Shown here: positions 1 to 9,850 of the stretch, one piece after another
Position numbering within the stretch: the stretch's first letter is position 1
How the letters are laid out: every line of letters begins with the position of its first letter
NCBI RefSeq assembly: GCF_000349325.1
Contig: NC_020504.1
Coordinates: 7,226,053-7,290,052, forward strand
Direction of reading: 5' to 3'
DNA length: 64,000 nt
DNA from: Streptomyces davaonensis JCM 4913
GTDB lineage: Bacteria > Actinomycetota > Actinomycetes > Streptomycetales > Streptomycetaceae
Notes under the pieces: generated by a model
Database searches by the model: none
The model's input: the letters and a program-made list of their open reading frames with translations, nothing else
What the model was told of the DNA's origin: nothing
Translations under genes and position numbers: made by a program

Positions 1-629
1 TAGCGCGCCTTCACGGCGTCCGGGACGGTGGAGTCCGAGGTCAGCAGGAAGCGGGTGCCCATGGCGACGCCCGCCGCCCCGTAGGCCAGCGCGGCGACCA
101 GGCCCCGTCCGTCGAAGAAGCCGCCCGCCGCGACGACGGGGATCCGCACCGCGTCCACCACCTGCGGCAGCAGCACGGTCGTTGCCACCTCGCCGGTGTG
201 CCCGCCGCCCTCACCGCCCTGCACGATCACCGCGTCCGCACCCCAGCCCGCGACCTTCTCGGCATGCCGACGCGCCCCCACGGTCGGGATCACCACGACC
301 CCCGCCTCCTTCAGCTCGGCGATCAGCCCGGGGGAGGGCGCGAGCGCGAAGGAGGCGACCCGGACCCCCTCGTCGATGATCACCCGGACCCGGTCCCCGG
401 CGTCCGCCGCATCCGCGCGCAGATTGACCCCGAACGGCGCGTCCGTACGGGACTTGACCTCCCGGACCGCCTCCCGCAGCCGGTCCACGGTCATGGTGGC
501 TGAGGCCAGGATGCCGAGGGCGCCCGCGTTCGCCGTGGCGGAGACCAGCCGGGGACCGGCCACCCAGCCCATCCCGGTCTGCACCAGCGGATGCCGCACC
601 CCGGTCAGCCGGGTCAGCGCGGTCTCCAT
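1..629 (-). CDS. Nitronate monooxygenase-family flavoprotein, IpdC-like (partial, C-terminus off window)
   Basis: About 209 residues are visible; the 3' end lies outside the window. The protein opens with a PLVQTGMGWVAGP stretch and has GGEGGGHTG and GGFFDGRGL motifs, the flavin and phosphate-binding elements of the 2-nitropropane dioxygenase/nitronate monooxygenase TIM barrel. It is the last visible gene of a leftward operon: its ATG overlaps the TGA of the upstream CoA-transferase beta gene (TGATG), so translation is coupled. In mycobacteria the homologue in the same neighbourhood (IpdC) is a flavin reductase acting on CoA thioesters of steroid ring remnants, not a detoxifying nitronate oxidase. 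By context that is the better guess here. Family assignment is firm; substrate is inferred. Confidence 0.88.
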   Translation of the reverse strand, partial: METALTRLTGVRHPLVQTGMGWVAGPRLVSATANAGALGILASATMTVDRLREAVREVKSRTDAPFGVNLRADAADAGDRVRVIIDEGVRVASFALAPSPGLIAELKEAGVVVIPTVGARRHAEKVAGWGADAVIVQGGEGGGHTGEVATTVLLPQVVDAVRIPVVAAGGFFDGRGLVAALAYGAAGVAMGTRFLLTSDSTVPDAVKAR

Positions 630-1345
630 CAGCGGTCCACCTCCCGCGCGCGGGTGTTCTCCGGGTCGATCACCTCGCGGATCAGCCGCAGTTCGGCGGG
701 CGTCGGATCACGCGTGTACGGCACCTCGTCCGGGACCGTCAGCGCGAAGCCGGTCGCCTCCCGGACTTCCTCGACACTCACCCCGGGATGCACGGAGGCC
801 AGCCGCATCGATCGGTCCGGGGTGGCGAAGTCGAAGACGCCGAGGTCGGAGACGACACGGGGGATGCGGTGGTGGCGGGCGCCGTCGGCATGGTCGTAGC
901 CCACCCCGCACACCATGTCGACGCGGCGGACGAAGACCCGCCGGGAGTGCCGGGGGATCCAGTAACTGGTCGGATTGTTCAAGGTGTTGACCGGCGCTCC
1001 CCGCACCCCGAGAAGCTGCCGCCTCGGCTGCGCCCAGTCCCCGATGCAGGCGATGTTCTGGTTGCCGAAGCGGTCGATCTGACTGGCGCCCATCATCACG
1101 TGCCGCCGGCCCCCGGTGACCAGATCGAGGTGCCGGCGGTACGGCAGCCAGCCCTCGACCGTGCCGTCCGGGCCGACCAGCATCGCCTCGCCGTCGGTGA
1201 GCAGCAGGTCGGGGGAGAAGGTCAGCCGGGCCAGGCGGGCCCCGACGGAGGGGATCAGGCCCATCGGGCTCGCCAGGATCTCCCCGGCGCCGCGCCAGGC
1301 TTCGGCGCAGGCGATGACGCAGTGTTCGGCGCGGGTGGCGGTCAT
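629..1345 (-). CDS. CoA-transferase family I, beta subunit (IpdB-like)
   Basis: A 238-residue protein of the family I CoA-transferase beta type, with the LIPSVGARLARLTF entry, a GGRRHVMMGASQIDRFGNQNIACIG core and a C-terminal VPYTRDPTPAEL segment. It starts with ATG, whose first four bases overlap the TGA of the alpha subunit gene (ATGA). This is the arrangement expected for two subunits made in equal amounts. The alpha/beta pair, with a neighbouring enoyl-CoA hydratase, flavin enzyme and two SDRs, matches the mycobacterial ipdAB neighbourhood. There the heterodimer opens a cyclic diketone CoA thioester (ring C of the steroid nucleus) hydrolytically rather than transferring CoA. That activity is known for the family, not proven here. 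Confidence 0.88.
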   Translation of the reverse strand: MTATRAEHCVIACAEAWRGAGEILASPMGLIPSVGARLARLTFSPDLLLTDGEAMLVGPDGTVEGWLPYRRHLDLVTGGRRHVMMGASQIDRFGNQNIACIGDWAQPRRQLLGVRGAPVNTLNNPTSYWIPRHSRRVFVRRVDMVCGVGYDHADGARHHRIPRVVSDLGVFDFATPDRSMRLASVHPGVSVEEVREATGFALTVPDEVPYTRDPTPAELRLIREVIDPENTRAREVDR

Positions 1346-2151
1346 GCCGTGCTCCCGTTCCGGAGGTAGTGCTCGGCGAACTGGGGCCAGGGCGTGGTCG
1401 CGTACTCCCGCTGTACGGACTCGTCGCGGCCGTAGTCCGGGGCGCAGGAGGTGAAGTGGGCGCCGTTCGGGGCCTCGATCACGCCGGTGACGGTGTGCCG
1501 TTGGACCAGCAGCGTCTGGGGTGCCGCCTCCTTCGTCAGCTCGGCGGTGTCCACGATCCGCTCGCAGGAGACGTACGCGGTGTCGGCCGCCTCGCAGAAG
1601 AGGTCGTCGAAGTACGGGTCCGGGCCCAGACACTGGCCGTTGCCCCGCCGGTCGGCGCGGTTGACGTGCACCAGGGCCGCGTCCAGGCGCAGCGCCGGCA
1701 TCGCGACGAAGGTCTCCGCGTCGTCGTACGGCGAAGTCACCGTGCGCAGGCCCGGGTTGACCCGCATGACGTCCGAGCCGAGTCCGGAGCGCACCGGCAG
1801 GAACGGCAGCCGGTGGGCGGCGGCGCGCAGGCCCCACAGGAACATCGCCTCGTCGTACTCGGTGAGTTGGAGGGTGCCCTGCTCGCGGGCGGCGCGGTAG
1901 TGCGGTTCGAGGGGGATGGAGTCCAGGGTGACGAAGGGGGCGACCAGACGGTGGATCCGGCCGGCGGCGGCGAGCATGCCGACGTCGGGGCCGCCGCAGG
2001 AGACGATCGTGAGATCGGTGATCTCGGTACGGAGCAGTGCTCTCACCAGGGCCATGGGCTTACGGCGGGAGCCCCAGCCGCCGATGCCGAGGGTCATGCC
2101 GCTGGTCAGCCGGGAGACAGCGGCTTCGGCGGTCATCGTCTTGTCGGCCAT
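1342..2151 (-). CDS. CoA-transferase family I, alpha subunit (IpdA-like)
   Basis: A 269-residue alpha subunit with the N-terminal LTSGMTLGIGGWGSRRKPM loop that binds CoA in family I transferases, then VSCGGPDVGML and GNGQCLGPDPYFDDL. The start is taken as ATG at 2151. A GTG at 2160 in the same frame would add three residues and overlap the enoyl-CoA hydratase stop, so either is possible. It pairs with the beta subunit through a 4-base overlap and is the second gene of the leftward operon fired from the palindromic control region at 2907-2944. The likely role is half of an IpdAB-type CoA-thioester ring hydrolase; an ordinary CoA-transferase is the alternative. Confidence 0.88.
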   Translation of the reverse strand: MADKTMTAEAAVSRLTSGMTLGIGGWGSRRKPMALVRALLRTEITDLTIVSCGGPDVGMLAAAGRIHRLVAPFVTLDSIPLEPHYRAAREQGTLQLTEYDEAMFLWGLRAAAHRLPFLPVRSGLGSDVMRVNPGLRTVTSPYDDAETFVAMPALRLDAALVHVNRADRRGNGQCLGPDPYFDDLFCEAADTAYVSCERIVDTAELTKEAAPQTLLVQRHTVTGVIEAPNGAHFTSCAPDYGRDESVQREYATTPWPQFAEHYLRNGSTA

Positions 2152-2152
2152 G

Positions 2153-2896
2153 TCAGTCACCGTCCTCCCCGAACGTGCTGCGCACCCGGTCGCCGACCCC
2201 GCTCACGCTCGCCTCGTAGGTGAAGCCCTGCTCGAAGCGGTAGCCGCGGCGGACGTCCACCGGATCGATGCCGTTGATGGCGGCCTTGGCGAGGCGGAGC
2301 AGCTCCCCGTCCTTGGCGGCGATCTCCCGCGCCAACTCCAGTGCGGCCGCGTGCAGTTCGGTGCGAGGCACCACCCGCCACACCGATCCGTGCGCATGCA
2401 GTTCGGCGGCGGTCGCGGTGCGGGAGGTGAAGTACATGGCGCGCATGAGGTGCTGCGGCACCAGCCGGGCGAGATGCGTGGCCGCCCCCAGGGCGCCGCG
2501 GTCCAGCTCGGGAAGACCGAAGGTGGCGTCCTCGCTCGCCACGATCGCGTCGGCGTTCCCGACCAGGCCGATGCCCCCGCCCAGGCAGAACCCCTGCACC
2601 GCCGCGACCACGGGCACCTCGCAGTCGTACACGGCCGAAAAGGCCGCGAAACACCCCCGGTTGGCCCCGATGAGCGCACTTCGCCCGAGCCGCTGGATCT
2701 CCTTGACGTCCACGCCCGCGTTGAACCCACGCCCCGCGGCGGCGAGCACAACACACCGCACGTCAGGGTCCCGCCCGGCATCGCGCACGGCATCGGCGAG
2801 CGCGAACCAGCCGGACGCAGGCAGGGCATTGACGGGCGGGTGATCAACCGTCACGACCCGGATCCCCTTTTCCGGGGACGAGGTGGAGACACTCAT
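2153..2896 (-). CDS. Enoyl-CoA hydratase/isomerase family protein (EchA20-like)
   Basis: A 247-residue crotonase-fold protein. The oxyanion-hole segments are visible as RGFNAGVDVKEI and CLGGGIGLVGNAD, followed by LPELDRGALGAATHL, where the catalytic acid position of classical hydratases lies. It is the first gene of the leftward ipd-like operon. Its ATG lies 11 bases from a perfect 38-bp palindrome that also abuts the divergent SDR gene. A GGAAGG Shine-Dalgarno candidate on this strand lies inside the palindrome, about 14 bases from the ATG, which is long. In mycobacteria the EchA20 homologue opens steroid ring D by hydrolysis; that role is suggested only by the neighbourhood. Confidence 0.88.
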   Translation of the reverse strand: MSVSTSSPEKGIRVVTVDHPPVNALPASGWFALADAVRDAGRDPDVRCVVLAAAGRGFNAGVDVKEIQRLGRSALIGANRGCFAAFSAVYDCEVPVVAAVQGFCLGGGIGLVGNADAIVASEDATFGLPELDRGALGAATHLARLVPQHLMRAMYFTSRTATAAELHAHGSVWRVVPRTELHAAALELAREIAAKDGELLRLAKAAINGIDPVDVRRGYRFEQGFTYEASVSGVGDRVRSTFGEDGD

Positions 2897-2906
2897 GGGC
2901 GCATCA

Positions 2907-2944
2907 GCTACCTTCCACCTAACGTTTGTTAGGTGGAAGGTAGC
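2907..2944. promoter_or_regulatory. Perfect 17-bp inverted repeat (4-bp spacer) between divergent catabolic operons; probable operator
   Basis: Left arm 2907-2923, spacer GTTT 2924-2927, right arm 2928-2944, with all 17 positions complementary. The core reads CTAACGTTTGTTAG, a shape common for TetR-family repressor sites. It fills most of the 53-bp gap between the enoyl-CoA hydratase and SDR starts and also contains GGAAGG on both strands. For the SDR gene this is a well-placed ribosome-binding site. A bound repressor would shut both operons at once. No regulator gene is in view; it would lie beyond the left edge. Confidence 0.8.
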
Positions 2945-2949
2945 AGCGG

Positions 2950-3702
2950 ATGGAGCTGAACGGGAAGCTCGCCGTCATCACCGGCGGCACGCGCGGCGTC
3001 GGCGCCGGCATCGCCCGAGCCTTCGTGCAGGCGGGGGCGGAGGTGGTGGTGTGCGCACGGAAGCCACCGGAAGTCCCGCTGGAGGGAACGGAGTTCAGAC
3101 AGTTGGACGTCCGGGACCCAACCTCGGTGACCCGCTTGGTTGCCGAACTCCCCCGTCTGGACGTGCTGGTGAACAACGCCGGGGGCACCCCGTACCGCCT
3201 GCTCTCCGAGGCGGACGCCGAGCGGCACGCGCGCGTGCTGGAGCTGAACCTGACGGCACCACTGACGGTCTCGCTCGCGGCGTACGCGCTGCTGCGGCGG
3301 GCCCGGGGAAGCGTGCTGATGATCGGCAGCGTGAGCGGCACCCGCCCCTCCCCGGGCTCCGCGGCCTACGGCGCGGCAAAGGCGGGCCTGGAGAACCTGG
3401 CCCGCTCGATGGCGGTCGAGTGGGCGCCGGAGGTCCGCGTCAACACGCTGGTCGTCGGCATGGTCCGCACAGAGCTCTCGCATCTGCACTACGGAGGCGA
3501 GGAGGGCCTGGCCGCGGTGTCCCGGACGGTCCCCCTCGGCCGCCTTGCGGAGCCGGGCGACGTGGGCGCGGCGGCGGTGTTCCTGGCCTCGGACGCGGCG
3601 GCGTATGTGAGCGGGGCGAGCCTTCAGGTGCACGGGGGTGGGGAGCGCCCCGCGTTTCTGGCTGCGGCGACGGCGAACAACGCCTTGAAGACAGGGAGTT
3701 GA
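2950..3702 (+). CDS. SDR-family oxidoreductase (first of two in ipd-like cluster)
   Basis: A 250-residue classical short-chain dehydrogenase. The nucleotide-binding TGGTRGVG motif lies at residues 11-18 and NNAG at 75-78. The catalytic Ser127 (MIGSVSG) and Tyr140/Lys144 (YGAAK) are all present, so it should be an active NAD(P)-dependent dehydrogenase. It starts at ATG 2950, six bases after the palindromic operator, with GGAAGG of the operator's right arm as ribosome-binding site. It is followed after one base by a second SDR gene. Two SDR genes sit at the same place in the mycobacterial KstR2 regulon (Rv3549c/Rv3548c). Oxidation of a hydroxyacyl-CoA intermediate is the inferred role. Confidence 0.88.
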   Translation: MELNGKLAVITGGTRGVGAGIARAFVQAGAEVVVCARKPPEVPLEGTEFRQLDVRDPTSVTRLVAELPRLDVLVNNAGGTPYRLLSEADAERHARVLELNLTAPLTVSLAAYALLRRARGSVLMIGSVSGTRPSPGSAAYGAAKAGLENLARSMAVEWAPEVRVNTLVVGMVRTELSHLHYGGEEGLAAVSRTVPLGRLAEPGDVGAAAVFLASDAAAYVSGASLQVHGGGERPAFLAAATANNALKTGS

Positions 3703-3703
3703 G

Positions 3704-4612
3704 ATGAGCGGAATCTGCGAGGGCCGGGTGGTCGTCGTCACCGGTGCGGGCCGGGGGCTCGGCCGGGCCCACGCGCTCGCCTTCGCGGCGGAGGGGGCGC
3801 GGGTGGTCGTGAACGACCTGGGCGTCGGTCTCGACGGGACGCCGGACGCCGACAGCCCGGCGGTGCGGGTGGTCGAGGAGATCCGCGCGGCGGGCGGGAC
3901 GGCGGTGCCGCACGGTGGCGACATAGCGACGACAGAGGGCGCGGTCTCCGTCATCCGGACCGCCCTGGAGACGTACGGCCGCCTCGACACCCTCGTCAAC
4001 AACGCCGGGTTCCTGCGGGACCGGATGCTGGTCAACCTCGCCGAGGAGGAGTGGGACGCCGTGGTGCGCGTCCACCTCAAGGGCCACTTCCTCGCCCTGA
4101 AGCACGCGGCGTCCCACTGGCGCACGGAAGCGAAGGCGGGCCGCACCCCGACAGCACGGATCGTCAACACCAGCAGCGGGGCGGGCTTGTTGGGCGCGGT
4201 GGGGCAGGGCAACTACAGCGCGGCGAAGGCGGCGATCGTGGCGCTGACCCTGGTGGCGGCCGCCGAACTCGCCCGCTACGGAGTCCAGGTCAACGCGATC
4301 GCCCCGGCGGCCCGCACCAGGATGACGGAACAGACCTTCGCCGACACGATGACGGCCCCCGAATCAGGCTTCGACGCGATGGCCCCGGAGAACGTGTCCC
4401 CGCTGGTCGTATGGCTGGGCTCGCCGGCAAGCGCGGGAGTGACAGGCCGGGTCTTCGAGGCGGAGGCCGGCCGCATCACGGTGATGGAGGGCTGGCGAAG
4501 GGGGCCGAGCGCGGACAAGGGGGCGCGGTGGGGTGCGGCGGAGGCAGGGGAGACGGCACTGAAGCTGTTGGGGGAGACGGAGACGCCGCTGCCGGTGTAC
4601 GGGGCCTCTTAG
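3704..4612 (+). CDS. SDR-family oxidoreductase (second of two in ipd-like cluster)
   Basis: A 302-residue SDR with TGAGRGLGRAHALAF at 13-27, LVNNAG at 97-102, catalytic Ser158 and the YSAAK pair Tyr171/Lys175. It has an extra C-terminal tail of about 50 residues, typical of the larger acyl-CoA-type SDRs (the same layout as hydroxysteroid dehydrogenase and MaoC-fusion relatives). Its ATG follows the preceding SDR stop by one base, so the pair is co-translated. It ends in a repeat-rich, convergent intergenic region. The substrate is probably a CoA thioester of the neighbouring pathway; this rests on context only. Confidence 0.87.
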   Translation: MSGICEGRVVVVTGAGRGLGRAHALAFAAEGARVVVNDLGVGLDGTPDADSPAVRVVEEIRAAGGTAVPHGGDIATTEGAVSVIRTALETYGRLDTLVNNAGFLRDRMLVNLAEEEWDAVVRVHLKGHFLALKHAASHWRTEAKAGRTPTARIVNTSSGAGLLGAVGQGNYSAAKAAIVALTLVAAAELARYGVQVNAIAPAARTRMTEQTFADTMTAPESGFDAMAPENVSPLVVWLGSPASAGVTGRVFEAEAGRITVMEGWRRGPSADKGARWGAAEAGETALKLLGETETPLPVYGAS

Positions 4613-6556
<1,944 letters not shown>

Positions 6557-6598
6557 GCACGCGGCCTTCAACGGCTTGAGCATGCGGCCTTGAGCGGC

Positions 6599-6641
6599 GT
6601 GAGCCGTACGCCCTCACCGTCAGGGAGGGCGTACGGCTCAC
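6599..6641. terminator. Bidirectional terminator hairpin between convergent genes
   Basis: A perfect 17-bp inverted repeat (6599-6615 with 6625-6641) separated by a 9-base loop. It lies just after the trypsin gene and overlaps the last codons of the converging beta-galactosidase gene. There is no long T-run, as is usual in Streptomyces. Confidence 0.75.
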
Positions 6642-8371
6642 ACGCCCCTCAGCGTCGGCGGGCGCCCCGACGCCCCCTCGAACTCCAACACCCGCACCTC
6701 GTTGACCCCCTCGCGCAGCACCGGGCCCGGCACGAACAGCGCCCGCTGCGGCCCCGCCGACCAGTACCGGCCGAGGTTGAAGCCGTTCAGCCACACGAAC
6801 CCCCGGGTCCAGCCCGGCAGTTCGAGCAGTGCGTCCCCGGCGCCCCGGACGGTCACCGAACCCCGGTACAGGCCCGGCGCGCCCGCCCCGTCCGGCTCCC
6901 GGAACGGCACCGCCGAGACGTCCTCCAGGTCGTCCAGCCGCAGCCCACGCGCGCGTACGTCATGCAGATACTGCCGCTCGTGCAGGATCCCCCCGGTGAT
7001 GCCCTTGGCCTCCCCGGAGCGCGGCCCGTAGTTGACCCGCCCCAGGGACTCCACCCACAGCTCCACGCGCGCGTGCCCGGCGACCGGCTCCTTCAGCCGC
7101 TCCTCCGCCTCGGTGAGCACCCCGGCCCGCTCCCCGTCGACATACACCACCGCGAGGTCCCGCAGCCCGCGCGCGATCAGCGGATACGGCTGCCGCGGAC
7201 CCGGCACGGTCACCTCGTAGCGCACCACGCCCCGGTCGACGTCCAGCTCCTCGAACGTCGGCGGCACAGGACTGGACACCTCGGTCCCGCCGCACGCCTC
7301 GAGCACGGCCTCCAGAGGCGCCCAGGCGGTCACCCGGGCCTCGGCGGGGGTGCTCAGCGGCGCGGGCGGAGCAGGCGGCTCGGGGAGCGGACCCTCGGCG
7401 TACTCGGCGAGCACCTCGCGGAAGGCCCAGAACTTCCGTGTGGGGCGCCCGGCCTCGTCGAGCGGGGCGTCGTAGTCGTAGGACGTCACATCGGGCTCCA
7501 GAGGCCCGTCGTGCAGGTCGCCGCCCCGGTTGGCGCCCGCCCACCCGGCGAAGCTGGTGCCGCCGTGCGCCATGTACAGATTGACCGAGGCCCCGCACTC
7601 CAGGATCTCCCGCAGCGCGGCGGCCGCGTCCTCGGGATCCCGGACGACATGCTCGGCGCCCCAGTGGTCGAACCAGCCGCACCAGAACTCCATGCACATC
7701 AGCGGCCCCTCCGGCCGGTGCCGGCGCAGCGTCCGGAACGCCTCCCGCGCGTGGGAGCCGAAGTTCACCGTCGCCAGGACCCCCGGCACCGAGCCGCCGG
7801 TGAGCATGTGGTCCTCCGGGCCGTCCGAGGTGAACAGCGGCACCGTGACGCCCTCCGCGCGCAGCAGCCCCGCCAGCCGGTCCGGATAGGCCGCGTCCGA
7901 GCCGTAGCTGCCGTACTCGTTCTCGACCTGGACCAGGATCACCGGGCCGCCGCGGTCGATCTGCCGGGACACCACCTCGGGCAGCAGCCGACGGAACCAC
8001 GCGCGGACGGGACGCAGAAAACGCTCGTCACGCGTGCGTGCATGCCCCGGCACCCAGTGCGGCAGCCCGCCGTTCTCCCACTCGGCGCAGATGTACGGGC
8101 CCGGCCGCACGATCGCCCACAGCCCCGCCTCCCGCGCCGCGTCCAGGAACCGGCCGAGCGCTTCCACGTCCCGGAACTCGCCGGGCCGAGGCTCGTGCAG
8201 GTTCCACGGCACGTACGTCTCGACGCAGTTGAGGCCCATCGCCCGCAGCATCGCGAGCCGGTGCCCCCACTGCGCCTCGTGCACCCGGAAGTAGTGCAGC
8301 GCGCCGGACAGCAGCCGCACCGGCCGACCGTCCAGCAGGAAATCCGTGTCCCCCACGGTGAACTCGCTCAT
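6638..8371 (-). CDS. Beta-galactosidase, glycoside hydrolase family 35
   Basis: A 577-residue GH35 enzyme. The (beta/alpha)8 barrel starts with FLLDGRPVRLLSGALHYFRV. The acid/base Glu152 sits in VENEYGSYG and the nucleophile Glu228 in CMEFWCGWFDHWG, so it should be active. The C-terminal half holds the beta-sandwich domains (jelly-roll with WLNGFNLGRYW near the end). There is no signal peptide, so it is cytoplasmic and would act on imported galactosides. The start is ATG 8371, preceded by GAGGGTGGCGGC. It is divergent from an AraC-type regulator that is its obvious candidate controller. The gene ends inside the terminator shared with the trypsin gene. Confidence 0.94.
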   Translation of the reverse strand: MSEFTVGDTDFLLDGRPVRLLSGALHYFRVHEAQWGHRLAMLRAMGLNCVETYVPWNLHEPRPGEFRDVEALGRFLDAAREAGLWAIVRPGPYICAEWENGGLPHWVPGHARTRDERFLRPVRAWFRRLLPEVVSRQIDRGGPVILVQVENEYGSYGSDAAYPDRLAGLLRAEGVTVPLFTSDGPEDHMLTGGSVPGVLATVNFGSHAREAFRTLRRHRPEGPLMCMEFWCGWFDHWGAEHVVRDPEDAAAALREILECGASVNLYMAHGGTSFAGWAGANRGGDLHDGPLEPDVTSYDYDAPLDEAGRPTRKFWAFREVLAEYAEGPLPEPPAPPAPLSTPAEARVTAWAPLEAVLEACGGTEVSSPVPPTFEELDVDRGVVRYEVTVPGPRQPYPLIARGLRDLAVVYVDGERAGVLTEAEERLKEPVAGHARVELWVESLGRVNYGPRSGEAKGITGGILHERQYLHDVRARGLRLDDLEDVSAVPFREPDGAGAPGLYRGSVTVRGAGDALLELPGWTRGFVWLNGFNLGRYWSAGPQRALFVPGPVLREGVNEVRVLEFEGASGRPPTLRGV

Positions 8372-8399
8372 GCCGCCACCCTCACCTCTGGCGGCGACC

Positions 8400-8434
8400 C
8401 GGTCCATGGACAAAGATCGGCGCTGGTTGGACCG
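8400..8434. promoter_or_regulatory. Candidate operator in the GH35/AraC divergent promoter
   Basis: CGGTCCA at 8400-8406 and its complement TGGACCG at 8428-8434 are spaced 28 bases start to start in an 87-bp divergent gap; GTCCATGGAC overlaps the left half. Two half-sites about three helical turns apart would suit an AraC dimer. This is weak evidence on its own. Confidence 0.35.
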
Positions 8435-8458
8435 AAGTGATCGCGACAGGAGCGGCCG

Positions 8459-9340
8459 ATGTACCACACCTGGATGCGGTTCTTCACGCCCGGACCCGCC
8501 CACCACCGCCTCGGCCTGGTCTGCCTCGGCGTCGGCCTCCAGCACGGCGCCCTGCCCACCGTCGGCCCGCGCACCCTCGACCACCACGTCGCCGTCGTCA
8601 TCAGCGCCGGCGGCGGCTGGTACCGCGGCCCCGACGGCCGCCGTACCACCGTCACCGCGCCCGCCCTGCTCTGGCTCACCCCCGGCGTCGCGCACCACTA
8701 CGCCCCCGATCCCGCGACCGGCTGGGACGAGGGCTTCGTCGACTTCACCGGGCCCGCCGCCGCGACGTACACCGAACTCGGCTACATCGAACCGGACCGC
8801 CCCGTCGTGCCGCTCTCCGACGCCGCCGCCCCGCGCGGGGTGATCGCCCGCATCACGCGGGCCGCCCGCCGCGACAACCCGCTGCTGGAGGTCGAGACCG
8901 CCGCCGCCGTCCACGAACTCCTGGTCTCCCTGCGCCGCGCCCGGGCCGACCTCGCGCCCGACGGCGACCAGGTCCTCAAGGCCCTCGCCCGGGACGCCTG
9001 TACCCCGATGACGGTCGCCGACCACGCCGCCCGGCACGGCATGACCGCCGCCGAACTGCGCACCGCCGTCCGCCGCGGCGCCGGATGCAGCCCCAAGGAC
9101 TACCTTCTCGGCATCCGGCTGGGCCGCGCCAAGGAACTCCTCGCCGCCAGCGAACTGCCCGTCGCCGCCGTCGCCCGCCGCGTCGGATACGACGATCCGG
9201 CCTATTTCTCCCGCCTGTTCACCCGCCGCGTCGGCATGCCCCCCGTCCGTTTCCGCGCGCAGCAGGGCCGTGCCGTCCCCGGCGGCTGGAGCGAGCAGGT
9301 ACCGGATCCGGACGATCCGCCGATCATCGAGAGAGCCTGA
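8459..9340 (+). CDS. AraC-family transcriptional regulator
   Basis: A 293-residue regulator. The N-terminal half (about 1-165) is a cupin-like arabinose-binding domain with LTPGVAHHYAPDP as the ligand-pocket loop. The C-terminal hundred residues carry two helix-turn-helix units ending in the AraC signature VAAVARRVGYDDPAYFSRLF. Divergent from the GH35 beta-galactosidase with an 87-bp shared control region, it most likely senses a galactoside or released sugar and activates that gene. It starts with ATG 8459 after GACAGGAGCGG. Chorismate mutase follows 19 bases downstream, perhaps by read-through only. Confidence 0.92.
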   Translation: MYHTWMRFFTPGPAHHRLGLVCLGVGLQHGALPTVGPRTLDHHVAVVISAGGGWYRGPDGRRTTVTAPALLWLTPGVAHHYAPDPATGWDEGFVDFTGPAAATYTELGYIEPDRPVVPLSDAAAPRGVIARITRAARRDNPLLEVETAAAVHELLVSLRRARADLAPDGDQVLKALARDACTPMTVADHAARHGMTAAELRTAVRRGAGCSPKDYLLGIRLGRAKELLAASELPVAAVARRVGYDDPAYFSRLFTRRVGMPPVRFRAQQGRAVPGGWSEQVPDPDDPPIIERA

Positions 9341-9359
9341 GAACGTAGGCTTCTCGCCC

Positions 9360-9710
9360 ATGACCACCAGCAACAACGGAACCGGTGACGTCGACCCCGC
9401 CGTCCGCGCGGAGCTGGCGCGGCTGCGCGACAGCATCGACAACATCGACGCGGCCGTCGTCCACATGCTCGCCGAGCGGTTCAAGTGCACCCAGCAGGTC
9501 GGCCACCTCAAGGCCGCCCACCAGCTGCCGCCCGCCGACCCGGCCCGCGAGGCCCGCCAGATCGCCCGGCTGCGCACCCTCGCCGAGAACGCCAAACTCG
9601 ACCCGGCCTTCGCCGAGAAGTTCCTGAACTTCATCATCGCCGAGGTGATCAGACACCACGAGTCCATCGCCGAGGACGCCGTGGGCGGCGCTGCGCCGAC
9701 GGCGAACTGA
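9360..9710 (+). CDS. Chorismate mutase (AroQ type)
   Basis: A 116-residue all-helical AroQ domain: LARLRDSIDNIDAAVVHMLAER forms helix 1 with the active-site Arg. Helix 2 follows with QQVGHLKAAHQLPPADPARE, and helix 3 is LDPAFAEKFLNFIIAEVIRHHE. It converts chorismate to prephenate at the head of Phe/Tyr synthesis. It is a stand-alone enzyme (no fused prephenate dehydratase or DAHP synthase) in the cytosol. It starts at ATG 9360, 19 bases after the AraC gene. A 10-bp inverted repeat at 9781-9805 lies downstream. Confidence 0.92.
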   Translation: MTTSNNGTGDVDPAVRAELARLRDSIDNIDAAVVHMLAERFKCTQQVGHLKAAHQLPPADPAREARQIARLRTLAENAKLDPAFAEKFLNFIIAEVIRHHESIAEDAVGGAAPTAN

Positions 9711-9780
9711 CGCCCCTCCACCCTCCCGGGGCGTGACACAGCCGCCCGCACGGGGCATGCTGCGCTGTGCACTCCTTGTC

Positions 9781-9805
9781 AGCTGACGGGCACAGCCCGT
9801 CAGCT
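9781..9805. terminator. Inverted repeat after chorismate mutase (terminator or operator)
   Basis: AGCTGACGGG and CCCGTCAGCT flank CACAG, a perfect 10-bp stem. It sits about 70 bases after the chorismate mutase stop and 46 before the response regulator start, so it may end the first transcript or control the second. Confidence 0.5.
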
Positions 9806-9850
9806 TCACGGACATAAGCTGGTTGTCCCATGCGGGAGGGACGTCGGGCC

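Noticed and set aside
2907..2944. KstR2-type operator
   Set aside because: The palindrome has CTAACGTTTGTTAG and not the CAAGnnCTTG core of KstR2 sites.
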